From Lotus japonicus (taxonomy: Eukaryota; Streptophyta; Magnoliopsida; Fabales; Fabaceae): a stretch of DNA of 64,000 nt. A program made the position numbers and the translations under genes. The notes under the pieces were generated by a model, which was given only the letters and a program-made list of their open reading frames with translations, had not been told where the DNA came from and made no database searches. The stretch is taken from NCBI RefSeq assembly GCF_012489685.1, contig NC_080041.1, positions 107,477,760-107,541,759 on the forward strand, in the 5' to 3' direction. This document shows positions 47,601-56,960 of this stretch, one piece after another. How positions within the stretch are numbered: the stretch's first letter is position 1; each line of letters begins with the position of its first letter.

Positions 47601-49357
47601 TATTGAGAATTCAAGTGTGAGTTGAAGCTCCACATTGGTTAAATATGGGTTAAGTGAAGACTCTATTAGAGATGTGACCCATAAGTTCCTTAATGTTTTG
47701 GGAAAAGATGTGGTGTCAGATTCTCTTGGTGTCTTGTTTCCTTGGCCCATCGACTCCCATGTCTCCCCAACGTGGTATCAGAGGTGATGGTTAGTGCGGC
47801 CATAATGTGACTGCTCCGTGTGTCGAAAGTCATCTTGGAGGTGTGACCAGACGCTGAGTCTCCTTGACGCAGTGAAGCGAACAACGGTGTAAGTGTGGAT
47901 AGCTTCCACTGAGGGAGAGCATTATAATGTAGTGGTGACTCATACTTGAGGCGGAGAATGTTGAGAATTCAAGTGTGAGTTGAAGTCTCACATTGGTTAA
48001 ATCTGAATGAAGTGAAGACTATATAAGAGATGTGACTCATATACCCAGCTCCTTTAGGTTGTGGGTAAAGATGTGGTGTTTGGTTCTCGTGGTATCTTGT
48101 TTTCTTGGCCCATGGGCTCCCTTATCTCCCCAATAGGTTCTTCTCTTCGTGCTTGACTGCTGCTTCTCTATTTGTTTTCTCTTGTCCTTGTTGTTGTTTA
48201 AAAATGATGATTTCAGAATCTAAAATGTCCGGTTGGTGGATCTAATGCTTAGCAACTCTCTTTAACTCCTTATTACTCTAGTCTCTAAGAACTCATGGTT
48301 TGATACTTCGATTATTAATGTATTTTGTTGAACTTTGTTTTATTATGAGATTGGATGTTGAATTTATTTGGTTAATGTCTCCTTGATTGCCACAATAGGT
48401 TATCTTTATACACCATGACAATTTTTATTTAGTGTTTTTTTTAGTCAACTCGACGAGTTGAGTCAACCTACCCAAAACGAGTCTGCATAGACTCACGAGT
48501 CTAACATCCTATTACTTGTATCCATGCATGTTATGTGATTATTGTGGAATGTGCTTAATTTTGTGATGGGAATGACAATCATTTTGATTCAATGATAACA
48601 ATAATAATGATAAGGTTCATGGCTCCCAATTGTGTTCAATGAATCAGGGGTTGCCAGAGGCGCTGGATGGCAGAAGATAGGGGCAGTTACTAACCTTTTA
48701 GCATACTATGCTATTGGTATCCCTGTGGCTCTCTTGTTGGGTTTTGTTCTGAAGTTAAATGCTAAAGGCCTCTGGATTGGAATATTGACAGGGTCTACAA
48801 CACAAACTCTTGTGCTTGCCTTGTTAACAGCATTTACAAAATGGGAAAAACAGGTTTTCACTTTTTTGTGTTTACCTATTGTTTCATTCTACAGCTTCCT
48901 AAAAAATCAGTTAAAAACAATCAAGAACTGACATAATTGAATGATGCATTGATGGAAAGTGATCTAAAGGAGAATGGTTTTGATTTGTTGAAAATGGAAC
49001 ATTGGAATCCTATTGTTAATTTTGATTCCATTCCTAAATATTTTAACATACAACATGTTTGGTTCTCCAGTGTAAACCCCCATAATGACTTATGTGGAAG
49101 CTACATAGTGGATGCTTGATTTTACATGAGAAAACAAAATGTCCTGATAGTGTAGCTTCTACAGTTCTCATGCTTTGGATTGTGTGTCACCATGAATCCA
49201 AACATGCTAATAGTCTAAAATAGTGAACGTCTTTGGTTTTTCCCAGTTGCAATTGTTATGTTAATAGCAGATTTTCAAGATTTGTGACAGTTCCTATAAT
49301 TTGCAGGCACCCTTGGCAACAGTGAGAACATCTGAGTCTGATGCAGCTGGTTCTTAA
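41619..49357 (+). CDS. MATE-D: MATE/DETOXIFICATION-type efflux transporter with a spare, stop-bearing first exon
   Basis: Preferred model: exons 41619-41870, 44993-45537, 45801-45887, 46300-46356, 46436-46674, 48648-48853 and 49307-49357, joining in phase to 479 codons with the stop (478 residues). Exon 1 ([16 protein letters not shown] ... [20 protein letters not shown]) ends in phase 0 at a good GT site and fits exon 2 ([20 protein letters not shown]). Further motifs: [48 protein letters not shown]. The 3.1-kb first intron contains a second first exon (44177-44458) with an in-frame stop, plus an LTR fragment and a SINE. No exons 2-7 belonging to the upstream first exon are found elsewhere, so the locus looks like two genes reduced to one. 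If the upstream exon is not spliced to exon 2, the gene would be a pseudogene. Expected role as for the other MATEs. Confidence 0.75.
42860..43670 (-). mobile_element. Ty3/gypsy-type LTR fragment in MATE-D intron 1
   Basis: On the minus strand: a TATA box (GCCTATAAATACATG, about 43170), then GAGTGGAGAGTCGGAGTGTC and TTCTACAGGTACACCCCCCCC. This U5 arrangement (GTCGGAGTG, CAGGTACCCCC) is characteristic of plant gypsy LTRs of the Tat/Retand kind. No primer site or coding region follows, so it is a solo or broken LTR. The limits are approximate. Confidence 0.55.
44177..44458 (+). pseudogene. duplicate first exon of a MATE gene with in-frame TGA
   Basis: From ATG at 44177 the frame reads [20 protein letters not shown] ... 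[20 protein letters not shown], then GHLHD, stop (TGA 44390-44392), then [20 protein letters not shown] ending at a GT site. The frame is kept across the stop. Compared with MATE-D exon 1 ([10 protein letters not shown]) there is a net gain of two codons at this point, so the stop came with a 6-base insertion. The exon has its own N-terminus, distinct from that of exon 1, so it is the first exon of a second paralogue, not a simple copy. Confidence 0.85.
44608..44800 (+). mobile_element. tRNA-derived SINE in MATE-D intron 1
   Basis: GGCGTAGTGGTTAACAGATC (A-box-like) and GATGGAATCCCAACTC (decayed B-box) are spaced as in tRNA-derived SINEs, and the element ends in a (TA)n tract at about 44780-44799. 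No clear target duplication. Confidence 0.5.
46860..47060. mobile_element. MITE-derived sequence in MATE-D intron 5
   Basis: AGCTTATTTGGGTAGGTAAA to CTTGTGATAAGTGTTCA, with TTTTCATAAGCTGCTTAGAT shared with intron 5 of MATE-A (about 23395). It is rich in AAGCTTA palindromes, as in hAT-type MITEs. Confidence 0.5.
47601..48135 (+). mobile_element. complete TRIM retrotransposon (535 bp) in MATE-D intron 5
   Basis: LTR1 47601-47772 (TATTGAGAATTCAAGTGTGA ... CTCCCCAACG) and LTR2 47959-48135 (TGTTGAGAATTCAAGTGTGA ... CTCCCCAATA). The primer binding site TGGTATCAGAG, complementary to initiator Met-tRNA, directly follows LTR1 (47773-47783). A purine tract GAGGCGGAGAA precedes LTR2 (47948-47958). A 5-bp target duplication GGTTC flanks the element (47596-47600, 48136-48140). 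The internal region is under 200 bp with no coding capacity, as defines a TRIM. It must be mobilised in trans. Confidence 0.92.
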
Positions 49358-51285
49358 GCACATATAGTTTGATAATGATACTTTAGACATTTAAAGTTTA
49401 AACACTTAGACACCCCACAACATCCAAATTTTTCCTCTATTTCTATTTTTTTTATCGCACCACATCAAATTCTTAGTTCGGATGTCAGCGGGGTGTGTGC
49501 TCTATGCGGATTTGGTATCCAAATGTTTAGAAGTAACTTTGTAGGAGTGAAATAGCAATATAGAACATATATTAATTATAGATATTTGAGTTTCTTTTGC
49601 ATCTTCATGAGGTTAAATGTGAGAGTTTTGACGTTGGAGGATTCTGCTTGCTACAATGTAACCTTCTATGCACTTTTCATGTGCAGCTAAAATACCGCAA
49701 ATGACAGACCACTCAAGAAATGGCTAAGTTTAGAGGATGACGAAATAGGGTAAAAGAAAAGCAGGAAGCATACTACACTAACTCATCTATGAATATTGAA
49801 TAAACATAACCTAACCAATGCTGCAATGAATGAAGTTGGGAAGCTACATAAAAGTTAATTAAAAAAAGTGATTTTAACACAGCAGAAACTAACCACAACA
49901 AAATCCAAGATAAGAAATATGTCAAAATATTCGAAAGAGGATTGAAAGGAAAACATGATGAAAGTAAAGGTTTGAAGCATGGAAGGTTGTGTTTATACAA
50001 TGATCAAACACTAGCAATTTGTGAAAGGTAAGAGGATTTAAAGGAAACACATGAATTGAAATTGCAGAAGTTAAAAATTACAACGAAATTGAAATAAAGT
50101 GGCTGGAGTTTATTGGAAACTTGACTGCTCACATTGACTAAATCTTTCTTACTCCTATTTATAGGAGAAATTGAAAGACTCAACTCTAAAACTTGAGCAC
50201 TATTTGCACTATCTCCTAAATTCCTCGAGCGATGGGGTGTAGCCGCCGAATACATAATCACACACATGCTAAAATTTAAGTCCTAACTACAACTGTACAA
50301 TTTGCCGCACCAGAATGTGCCTCTGCTTCAAGTATGTGTGGACTCTAGAAGCCACGATTTGGTAATTAACCATTCGATAATGCCAAAGCGGTTTGTGCTG
50401 AAACAGCTTGCTTTCAGTGTGCACACTTAGGATCTTCAAAATAGCCTAAAGTCTTTTCCATGCTATTTGTTGATGCTGGCCTTGCTAACATTTGATAATT
50501 CTCTGATACCTTGTCTTAGAAGTGCCGAATAGACCTTTGCCGGATACCCTTTCATTTATCTTGTCAACTTGATGTCTTCTTTCTGACTTGGATTCTTCAT
50601 ACCGGTTGTGAACTTCTTTAGCATCCACACTTAGCTTAGTTTTGGTTTATTCCATTCCACCGGTTTCATGGCACCTTTCTTCACTAGATTTGTCCTCCAT
50701 TGAAGGCTTTGCTTCTGACATAGTGAATCCGACTAATTATAGTGCCACCAACAACATTGCAAACAGAAAAACAAACATAGACCAAGGTTTAGAGAATGTC
50801 AGATAGCACTTTACCCTGGGGACTGAAAATCAGTTTATTAAGACCATATTATTGCGTGCCAAATCACTATCATTTTAGTTATTCACAAAACAGAAAAAGG
50901 ACCTTAAAATTGAGTAAAATAATTCTCCTAGGGCGTTGTAAATCATTGCAGACGATATACCTATTCCGTTACAAGACAAGATCTAGAACATACTTATATA
51001 GCACTGAAAAAATAAACGTGAAGAGTCTTCCACATGAAACCTGTAAGTGCATAAAGATATGAAGCTGGTTGCAAGATCCCCCTTGCAAAGTGTTATACAC
51101 ATTCTACAGCACATTTTAATTATTCGTGCAAAGTTGTAAGTATAAAGAATCAATGATTTTATATGTGAAGTAATCAATCTATATATGTGAAGCAAAGATA
51201 ATGACAAGTATAAGATAAGTCACAAGTCACAACAATTCCCCTAAACTGCACTACAGAAATGGAAGATGAGAATGGGGGCTGGGCG
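49358..51285. other. 3' flank of MATE-D and intergenic DNA; one doubtful minus-strand frame
   Basis: No supported gene. On the minus strand from 50778 a frame begins MFVFLFAMLLVAL, then runs through stops at codons 14 and 44 to 50485 while staying otherwise open (ESKSERRHQVDKINERV). It lies downstream of the MIR156/157 hairpin on the same strand and might be part of that transcript. A decayed small secreted-protein gene is possible but weakly supported. Confidence 0.3.
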
Positions 51286-51385
51286 ATTGTGATGACAGAA
51301 GACTAGAGAGCACAAAGGAGTGAGATGCAATTTCCCTTTCATGCATTTCATCATCTGTGCTCTCTATCTTCTGTCAGCAGCGTCC
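51286..51385 (-). ncRNA. MIR156: MIR156/MIR157 microRNA precursor hairpin
   Basis: On the minus strand the 5' arm carries a miR157-type sequence at 51377-51357 (21 nt; core TGACAGAAGATAGAGAGCAC). The 3' arm carries its partner (GCTCTCTAGTCTTCTGTCAT) at 51311-51291, pairing with one bulged base. Terminal-loop flanks such as CAGATGATGAAATGCA and GCATCTCACTCCTTTGTGC follow the layout of Arabidopsis MIR157 precursors as I recall them, which fixes the strand. Known role: guides cleavage or repression of SPL (SBP-box) transcription factors, controlling the juvenile-to-adult transition and branching. A TATA box lies about 290 bases upstream. Both arms and the strand are clear; the exact transcript ends are not. 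Confidence 0.93.
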
Positions 51386-51666
51386 CTAAAGCCTCCTCCT
51401 CCTTCACAAGAAATTAATCAATGTAATTAAGATAAGCGAGAGAAATTAAACACCATTTATACAGGAAAAATTAAATGACGGAAATTAAACTCCAAATAAA
51501 GGTTGAAACTCGGTTCTATATATGCATGTTCTTGAACTCTCGGGGATTGATGTGAAGAGATTAGGAAGGGGTCTAGGGACGGTCATTTGGTTTCCTTGTT
51601 GTTTGTATAACAGAAAGGAAGAGACCTTGGAGCTATTGATATGGAAAGATGTCTCATCTGTGACCC

Positions 51667-51674
51667 TTTTTATA
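51667..51674 (-). promoter_or_regulatory. TATA box of the MIR156/157 gene
   Basis: The minus strand reads CCCTATAAAAAGGGTC. A start near 51640 would put the hairpin about 250 bases into the primary transcript, as in other plant MIR156 genes. Confidence 0.6.
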
Positions 51675-52205
51675 GGGAAAACTCATGCATGATGCCTTTC
51701 TTAATTCAGTGTCTTTGTTTGTGCGTTTGCACCATAGCAAACGTGATTAAGCAGAATGTTTGAAAATACTTACTAGTATATTTTTCCATATACTTCTTCT
51801 GTTCTAGAAAAGTTGTTGTTTTAGCACTCTCCAATTAATTTTAATTAAATAAATATTTATTTTTGTGTTGATACAAAGATGTGATTTCATGTATCTTTAA
51901 TTTATTACTATTAGAATCTAATTTTACATATTAATTAATGTGAATTATATTGAAGCAGTAAGATTGTATCATCTTATTTTTTATTTTTATTTTTTTATTT
52001 TCTAAAATTATTATAGTGGTAAGTGCAAGACTATCTCTTGGGACTTTAAAATCACTTAATTATCTCCATTTTTAAGGAGCTTTTATCATCTTAAATTCAT
52101 ATTGAATAGTAGTATCAACTTCAAATTCAACAAAAATCCAAATTAACATACAATTATTAGAGGGGCGTTTTTGCTCATTATGTTGAGTACCGGCTGTATT
52201 ATCTA

Positions 52206-52801
52206 CTCCTTCCGTTCCAGAAAGTTTGTTGTTTTACATCATTTTTCAATATCTCAAAATGTTTGTTGTTTTAGAAAATCAATACGTTTTTTGCTAATTT
52301 TTTCCACCTCTATCCTCATTTAATACATTTTCTCTCACTTATCACCTTCCATATTAACCAACCACAACTCTTCTCTATTAATTACATTCTTTTCTATCTA
52401 AGTACTCCCTCCGGTCCTATTTATAAGCAACAAAAAAAAATTCACATAGTTTAAGAAATGTAGTTAAACTAGATAAAATGCATTAAATTTGTCTTAAATT
52501 AAAATGAACTTCCAAAATTACCCTTTATTATTAGTGTTGGAAAGTGGAAAAGAGAGTGAATAATTAATGAGACACATTTTACAAGTTAGAATTAATAAGG
52601 GCATTTGGTTCTTATAAAAAGGACCAAGATTTTTCTTCTCTTTCATGCTTATAAATAGGACCGGAGGGAGTATAATTTAATAGTTGTACATCATACTAGT
52701 AAAAGTAAATAAGGGCAATCTAGTCAAATTATACTATAGATAATTGATTTCTTACTCTTTGTGCCACAACCTTAAACTACAAACTTTCTGAAATGGAGGA
52801 G
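52206..52801. mobile_element. outer Stowaway MITE, interrupted by another MITE
   Basis: The left end CTCCTTCCGTTCCAGAAAGT and right end ACTTTCTGAAATGGAGGAG are inverted repeats, each flanked by TA. A different Stowaway (52405-52670) sits inside it. Confidence 0.85.
52405..52670. mobile_element. inner Stowaway MITE (266 bp), nested
   Basis: Ends CTCCCTCCGGTCCTATTTAT and ATAAATAGGACCGGAGGGAG with TA on both sides. Highly similar, in opposite orientation, to 52820-53124. Confidence 0.92.
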
Positions 52802-52819
52802 TATTATTTATCTAATATA

Positions 52820-53124
52820 CTCCCTCCGGTCCTATTTATAAGCATGAAAGTGAAGAAAAATCTTGGTCCTTTTTATAAGAACCAAATGAAAGTTTGAACT
52901 ATATTAATTATTTTTTTCCAATGATGTCCTTATTAATTCTAACTTGTAAAATGTGTCTCATTAATTATTATCTCTCTTTCCCACTTTCCAACATGAATAA
53001 CAAAGGGTAATTTTGGAAGTTTATTTTGATTCAAGACAAATTTAATGCATTTTATCTAGTTTTACTACATTTCTTAAACTATGTGAATTTTTTTTTTGTT
53101 GCTTATAAATAGGACCGGAGGGAG
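52820..53124. mobile_element. Stowaway MITE (305 bp), inverted copy of the nested one
   Basis: Same TA-flanked ends as 52405-52670. The reverse complement aligns through AGTTTAAGAAATGTAGT, AAATGCATTAAATTTGTCTT and the rest, apart from indels. Only 149 bases separate the two, so a transcript through both would fold into a long hairpin. Confidence 0.92.
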
Positions 53125-54139
53125 TATATATTTTTGCTTTCTAAAAAAACATACAATTAATTGAGATGTAAGATTTTCTGAGCAAAGCTGATGAGTTGAA
53201 CTTGAATGTGAATTGACATTAAATTCAACATGTATATTTGACAGTTTCAAAAAAAAAAAAAAAAACATGTATATTTGACACTTAGAACCCTTTTACTGAT
53301 CAATAAGAATACGAAACCATTACCCATACTCACCACTTTCTTGCGTTCACACATCCCACTTCCCAGTGTTCAGTTTGCCTTGTAAATTGTTACTGCGGCT
53401 ACGATAATGTCACTCATAGCCATGCGTATGAAAAAGAAAACGACAAATGAGTTAGTCTAAAATAAAACAAAGTTATCCTTACCGATTATACCTAGAGAGA
53501 CGTGCCGCAACAATGAAGAATTTCTTTTTCAAAAAAGAAAATATGAAAATTTACAGTTTTAGTTAAAGTATTTACTAGAAGAAAATTAGGGATAAGTTAC
53601 AATAAAATCAATATGTAGCAAGTTTTTGGTGAAAAAATCATAGTTTTAATTTTTAAAAACTGGATAGGACCGTCGATTGAACTTGGAACCGATCAATTGA
53701 TGAGTTAATTTTTTACATTGATATTATATATTTTCAAAATTTTCAAGATTCAATTGCAATATGACGCGTAAGGATTTTGTCATATTCATTTATTCACATA
53801 GAGATTTGATACTAATGTTATTTGATAGCTTTTGGACAATTGGACTCAAGTGATAAGTTGAATAGTTTTGATTGATTGCTCAAAAACATAAAAATAATTG
53901 AAAATAAATAAATTGATAGCAAATGACATGTACAAGAACTTATTGAGATTAGAGTTTATTGATTAACTTTTTTGCTAGTGATTTAAAAACATATCATATT
54001 CCAGCATGTGAATCATGTACACCAATTCAATCTTACATCATATCGATGTCTCGCATAAGAGAAGACTGAATAGTAAAAATTATAAACATTATATGAATGG
54101 TTCACATGATTAAAATAAAAAGTTATCATGAAATTTATG

Positions 54140-54857
54140 GCTGTGTTTGACACGACTAGCTGATAAGCTAGCTGAAAGTTAATAAGTTAATTGATAGTTG
54201 AAAAGCTAGCTGAAAGCTGATGAATTAGTTGAAAGCTGAAAAGATACGTAATTGGAACAAAAGTGTTTGGGTAAAACTAGCTGTTGAACAAGCTGAAATT
54301 AAAATGACATAAAAGAACATACTTGTATAATTATTTTTATATTTAATATTACTTTATTTTCACATTAATACCTATATGATATTAATATTAAAATTATTAT
54401 AAATATTTTAATTTTTTTCAACTTATTTATCACCTTAAAAATATAATATTAATTTTTACTTATTTAATTTTCTATATTTTTATTAAATTAAATTGAATAA
54501 AATAAATAATTTGTAATTTGTAATATAAAATTATTTGTTTTATTCTAAAGTGATAATTATTTGTATGCGAAAACGGTGTACATATGAGACAAGTGTGATA
54601 ACTAATAAGTAAATAGGTTTAGTAAAAAACATATAAGGCTAAAGGTAGAATTTTAATAAAATAATAAGAATAGAAATGAGAGTATATTTAATAAGCTATA
54701 AGCTTTAAGCTACCTGAGATAGCTTAAAGCTTAAAGCTTTAAGCTACTGAAATAAGTTATTTCACCAAACATTTTTATAGAGTTTTTAAACTAATCAAAT
54801 AAGTTTTAAATTAGTTAAATAAGTTATAATCTAGCCGAAATGACATGTCAAACATAG
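54140..54857. mobile_element. hAT-like MITE, about 720 bp
   Basis: The left end CTGTGTTTGACACGACTAGC and reversed right end CTATGTTTGACATGTCATTT match. Both ends are rich in AGCTGATAAGCT/AAGCTTTAAGCT palindromes, with an AT-rich centre. A second, truncated copy starts at 56617. Confidence 0.7.
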
Positions 54858-55319
54858 CTTATAGTCAGGACTAGAAATTAGGATTATTAGGTGATTAACT
54901 CTATTAATTTGATACTCAAAATATCGTATGTTGTCACTCACAAGTTAAATCTAGCAAAATATCTTAGGAGACCAATATGATATATAGAATGAAGATCAAA
55001 AGGGAATCACTAAATCATACACAAGAAACATGCTTTTGTATTAAAGGGAGATCAGATGAAATATAAATATTAAAACAATTACATCTAACTAAATTAGCTA
55101 TGCATAGCTATAAGTAGCCTTACAAATAGAGATATATAAGGAACTAAAATAACCGAAACGGGTGCGATGTCTCGCAGCCGAATCTGACCTCTAGAGCTTC
55201 TTCTCTAGTTTTTTGAGCCTTTATTAAGGATCTAAGAAAAATGAGTTCCAGACCTTTATTAAGAGCTTTAGAGTCGCTCTAGGCAAGCTTTCCTTCACAG
55301 TGAAGAATCCTCAAGCCGC

Positions 55320-55520
55320 TTTATTCGCTTGAAGCTAGCTCGGAGCGAGCTTCTTTTGTTGTTTCTATGTATTGCTTGCTTGAAGCTAGCTTGGAGCGAG
55401 ACTTCATCGTACTCAACAATGTTGTTTTTTTGAATCTGCTCACGTTTAAAGCTTTTTTTTTGAGAAAACTCTGAGCAAGGGTCTCATTATCTTATGTGAT
55501 ATGCTTGCTTGAAGCGAGTT
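55320..55520. repeat. three imperfect repeats of GCTTGAAGC(TAGCT)...GCGAG
   Basis: TCGCTTGAAGCTAGCTCGGA with GCGAGCTTC, TGCTTGAAGCTAGCTTGGAG with CGAGACTTC, and TGCTTGAAGCGAGTTATGAG lie at about 55328, 55377 and 55503. Each can form a small hairpin. No known family recognised. Confidence 0.5.
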
Positions 55521-56089
55521 ATGAGTAAAGATTAACTATGTTAACAAGTAGATTCTCTATATTTTTTATCACATCATCCATTTCATTACTAAGATTTTTT
55601 TTTTCAAAATAGAAGGATTGTAAACACTCACATGGATACAAATAATTGTGCCTTGTGTTAAACGTCCGAAAATTTTATGCAATTTTATTCAGCACTGTGA
55701 ATCCCAAAAATGGTATCGCAATTCATTGAAACTTGGAATACAGTGTTGAATGATATTGCACGGGGAATCTGTTATATTCACTCTTGCCATTAGTGGTATA
55801 AGCATATCAAGAAGAATATAGTCCACTTCTCTTTAGCTCTCAATCATTGGAGAATTCTAGGCAAAAGTTAATTAGTTACTACTAAACAATAAGTAATTAC
55901 TCCATTCGGTGTTTAATAAGAATCAACCAACTACTTCACCTAATTTTATATCGTATTAAATAGCTAATTAATGATGAAGGTTGTTTATTCTTATATATTA
56001 GTTATATCTCTAGTCGCAACAAATCCCTCACGCTCAGACTTAATATTTTGAGTGTGAGATTTGCAGGTATATATGCAAATAACTACTAC

Positions 56090-56340
56090 CTTCGTTCCTT
56101 ATTAACTGTCAACTTTGAAGAAAAAAATTTATTCATATATATCTTTGCACTTAGAGTTTCAAGAGAACATTAAATGATGTTTTTCCAAGAAATGTCCTTG
56201 CAGGAACAATAAATGAGGAAAAATAAAATACATTTTAAAGGATGAAATATAAAAACAAATAATACTTTAATAAAAATTAATAAAATTAATTGCAGTCCTT
56301 AATATATATATTTCTTCACTTTTTGGACAATTATATAATA
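56090..56340. mobile_element. degenerate Stowaway-like MITE, relative of 19970-20240
   Basis: CTTCGTTCCTTATTAACTGTC with AGAGTTTCAAGAGAACATTAAATG matches the element upstream of MATE-A. Confidence 0.5.
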
Positions 56341-56616
56341 ACAGATGTAAGGTAGTTATAGATGGGGTTTCTAATAAGCAATATATAAGATAGAATTTTA
56401 GTTAGGCGTAAGTTTACCTCAAAGGTATTATTGATTGTTTTTTTCCAATGGAGTACATATAACTTGAAGGCAAACTTAACCGCTACTACAAGACCAGAGA
56501 TTCACCTCCCTGACATCACACCCTTTGACCAAGTAGTAAAAAATTTCTCCATATAAATGTGGAGTGCCATTATTACATTTGCAATTTTCCTTAACAATCT
56601 AATCAATACATTCAGA

Positions 56617-56960
56617 CTATGTTTGACATGTCATTTCAGCTAGTTTATAACTTATTTAACTAGTTTAAAGCTTATTTAACTAGGTAAAAAGCTTTTTAAA
56701 AGTGTTTGATAAAAGTTCCACTAGCTTAAAGCTTTAAGCTATAAATTACATTAACTGAGTTAGGTTATAGCTTAAAGCTTATTGAATATATTCTCTTTTT
56801 TATCCATATCATTTTAATAAAATTATATCATCGTCCTTTTTATATTTATAAAATCATTAAACTCTAATTATTTTTATTTTGAGATAAGTACTATTCTTTT
56901 TTGGTAATTTTTGTTTTGGTAAATAAATAATTACTATTCAATTGTTAATATAAAATTTAA
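56617..56960. mobile_element. truncated hAT-like MITE
   Basis: Starts CTATGTTTGACATGTCATTT and continues GCTAGTTTATAACTTATTTA, the inverted counterpart of the right end of the element at 54140-54857. The opposite end was not found. Confidence 0.55.

Noticed and set aside
51293..51313. miR156-like mature sequence on the plus strand
   Set aside because: It reads like a mature miR156 but carries an extra C. Loop flanks and star sequence match known MIR157 precursors only when read on the minus strand, and the TATA box agrees.
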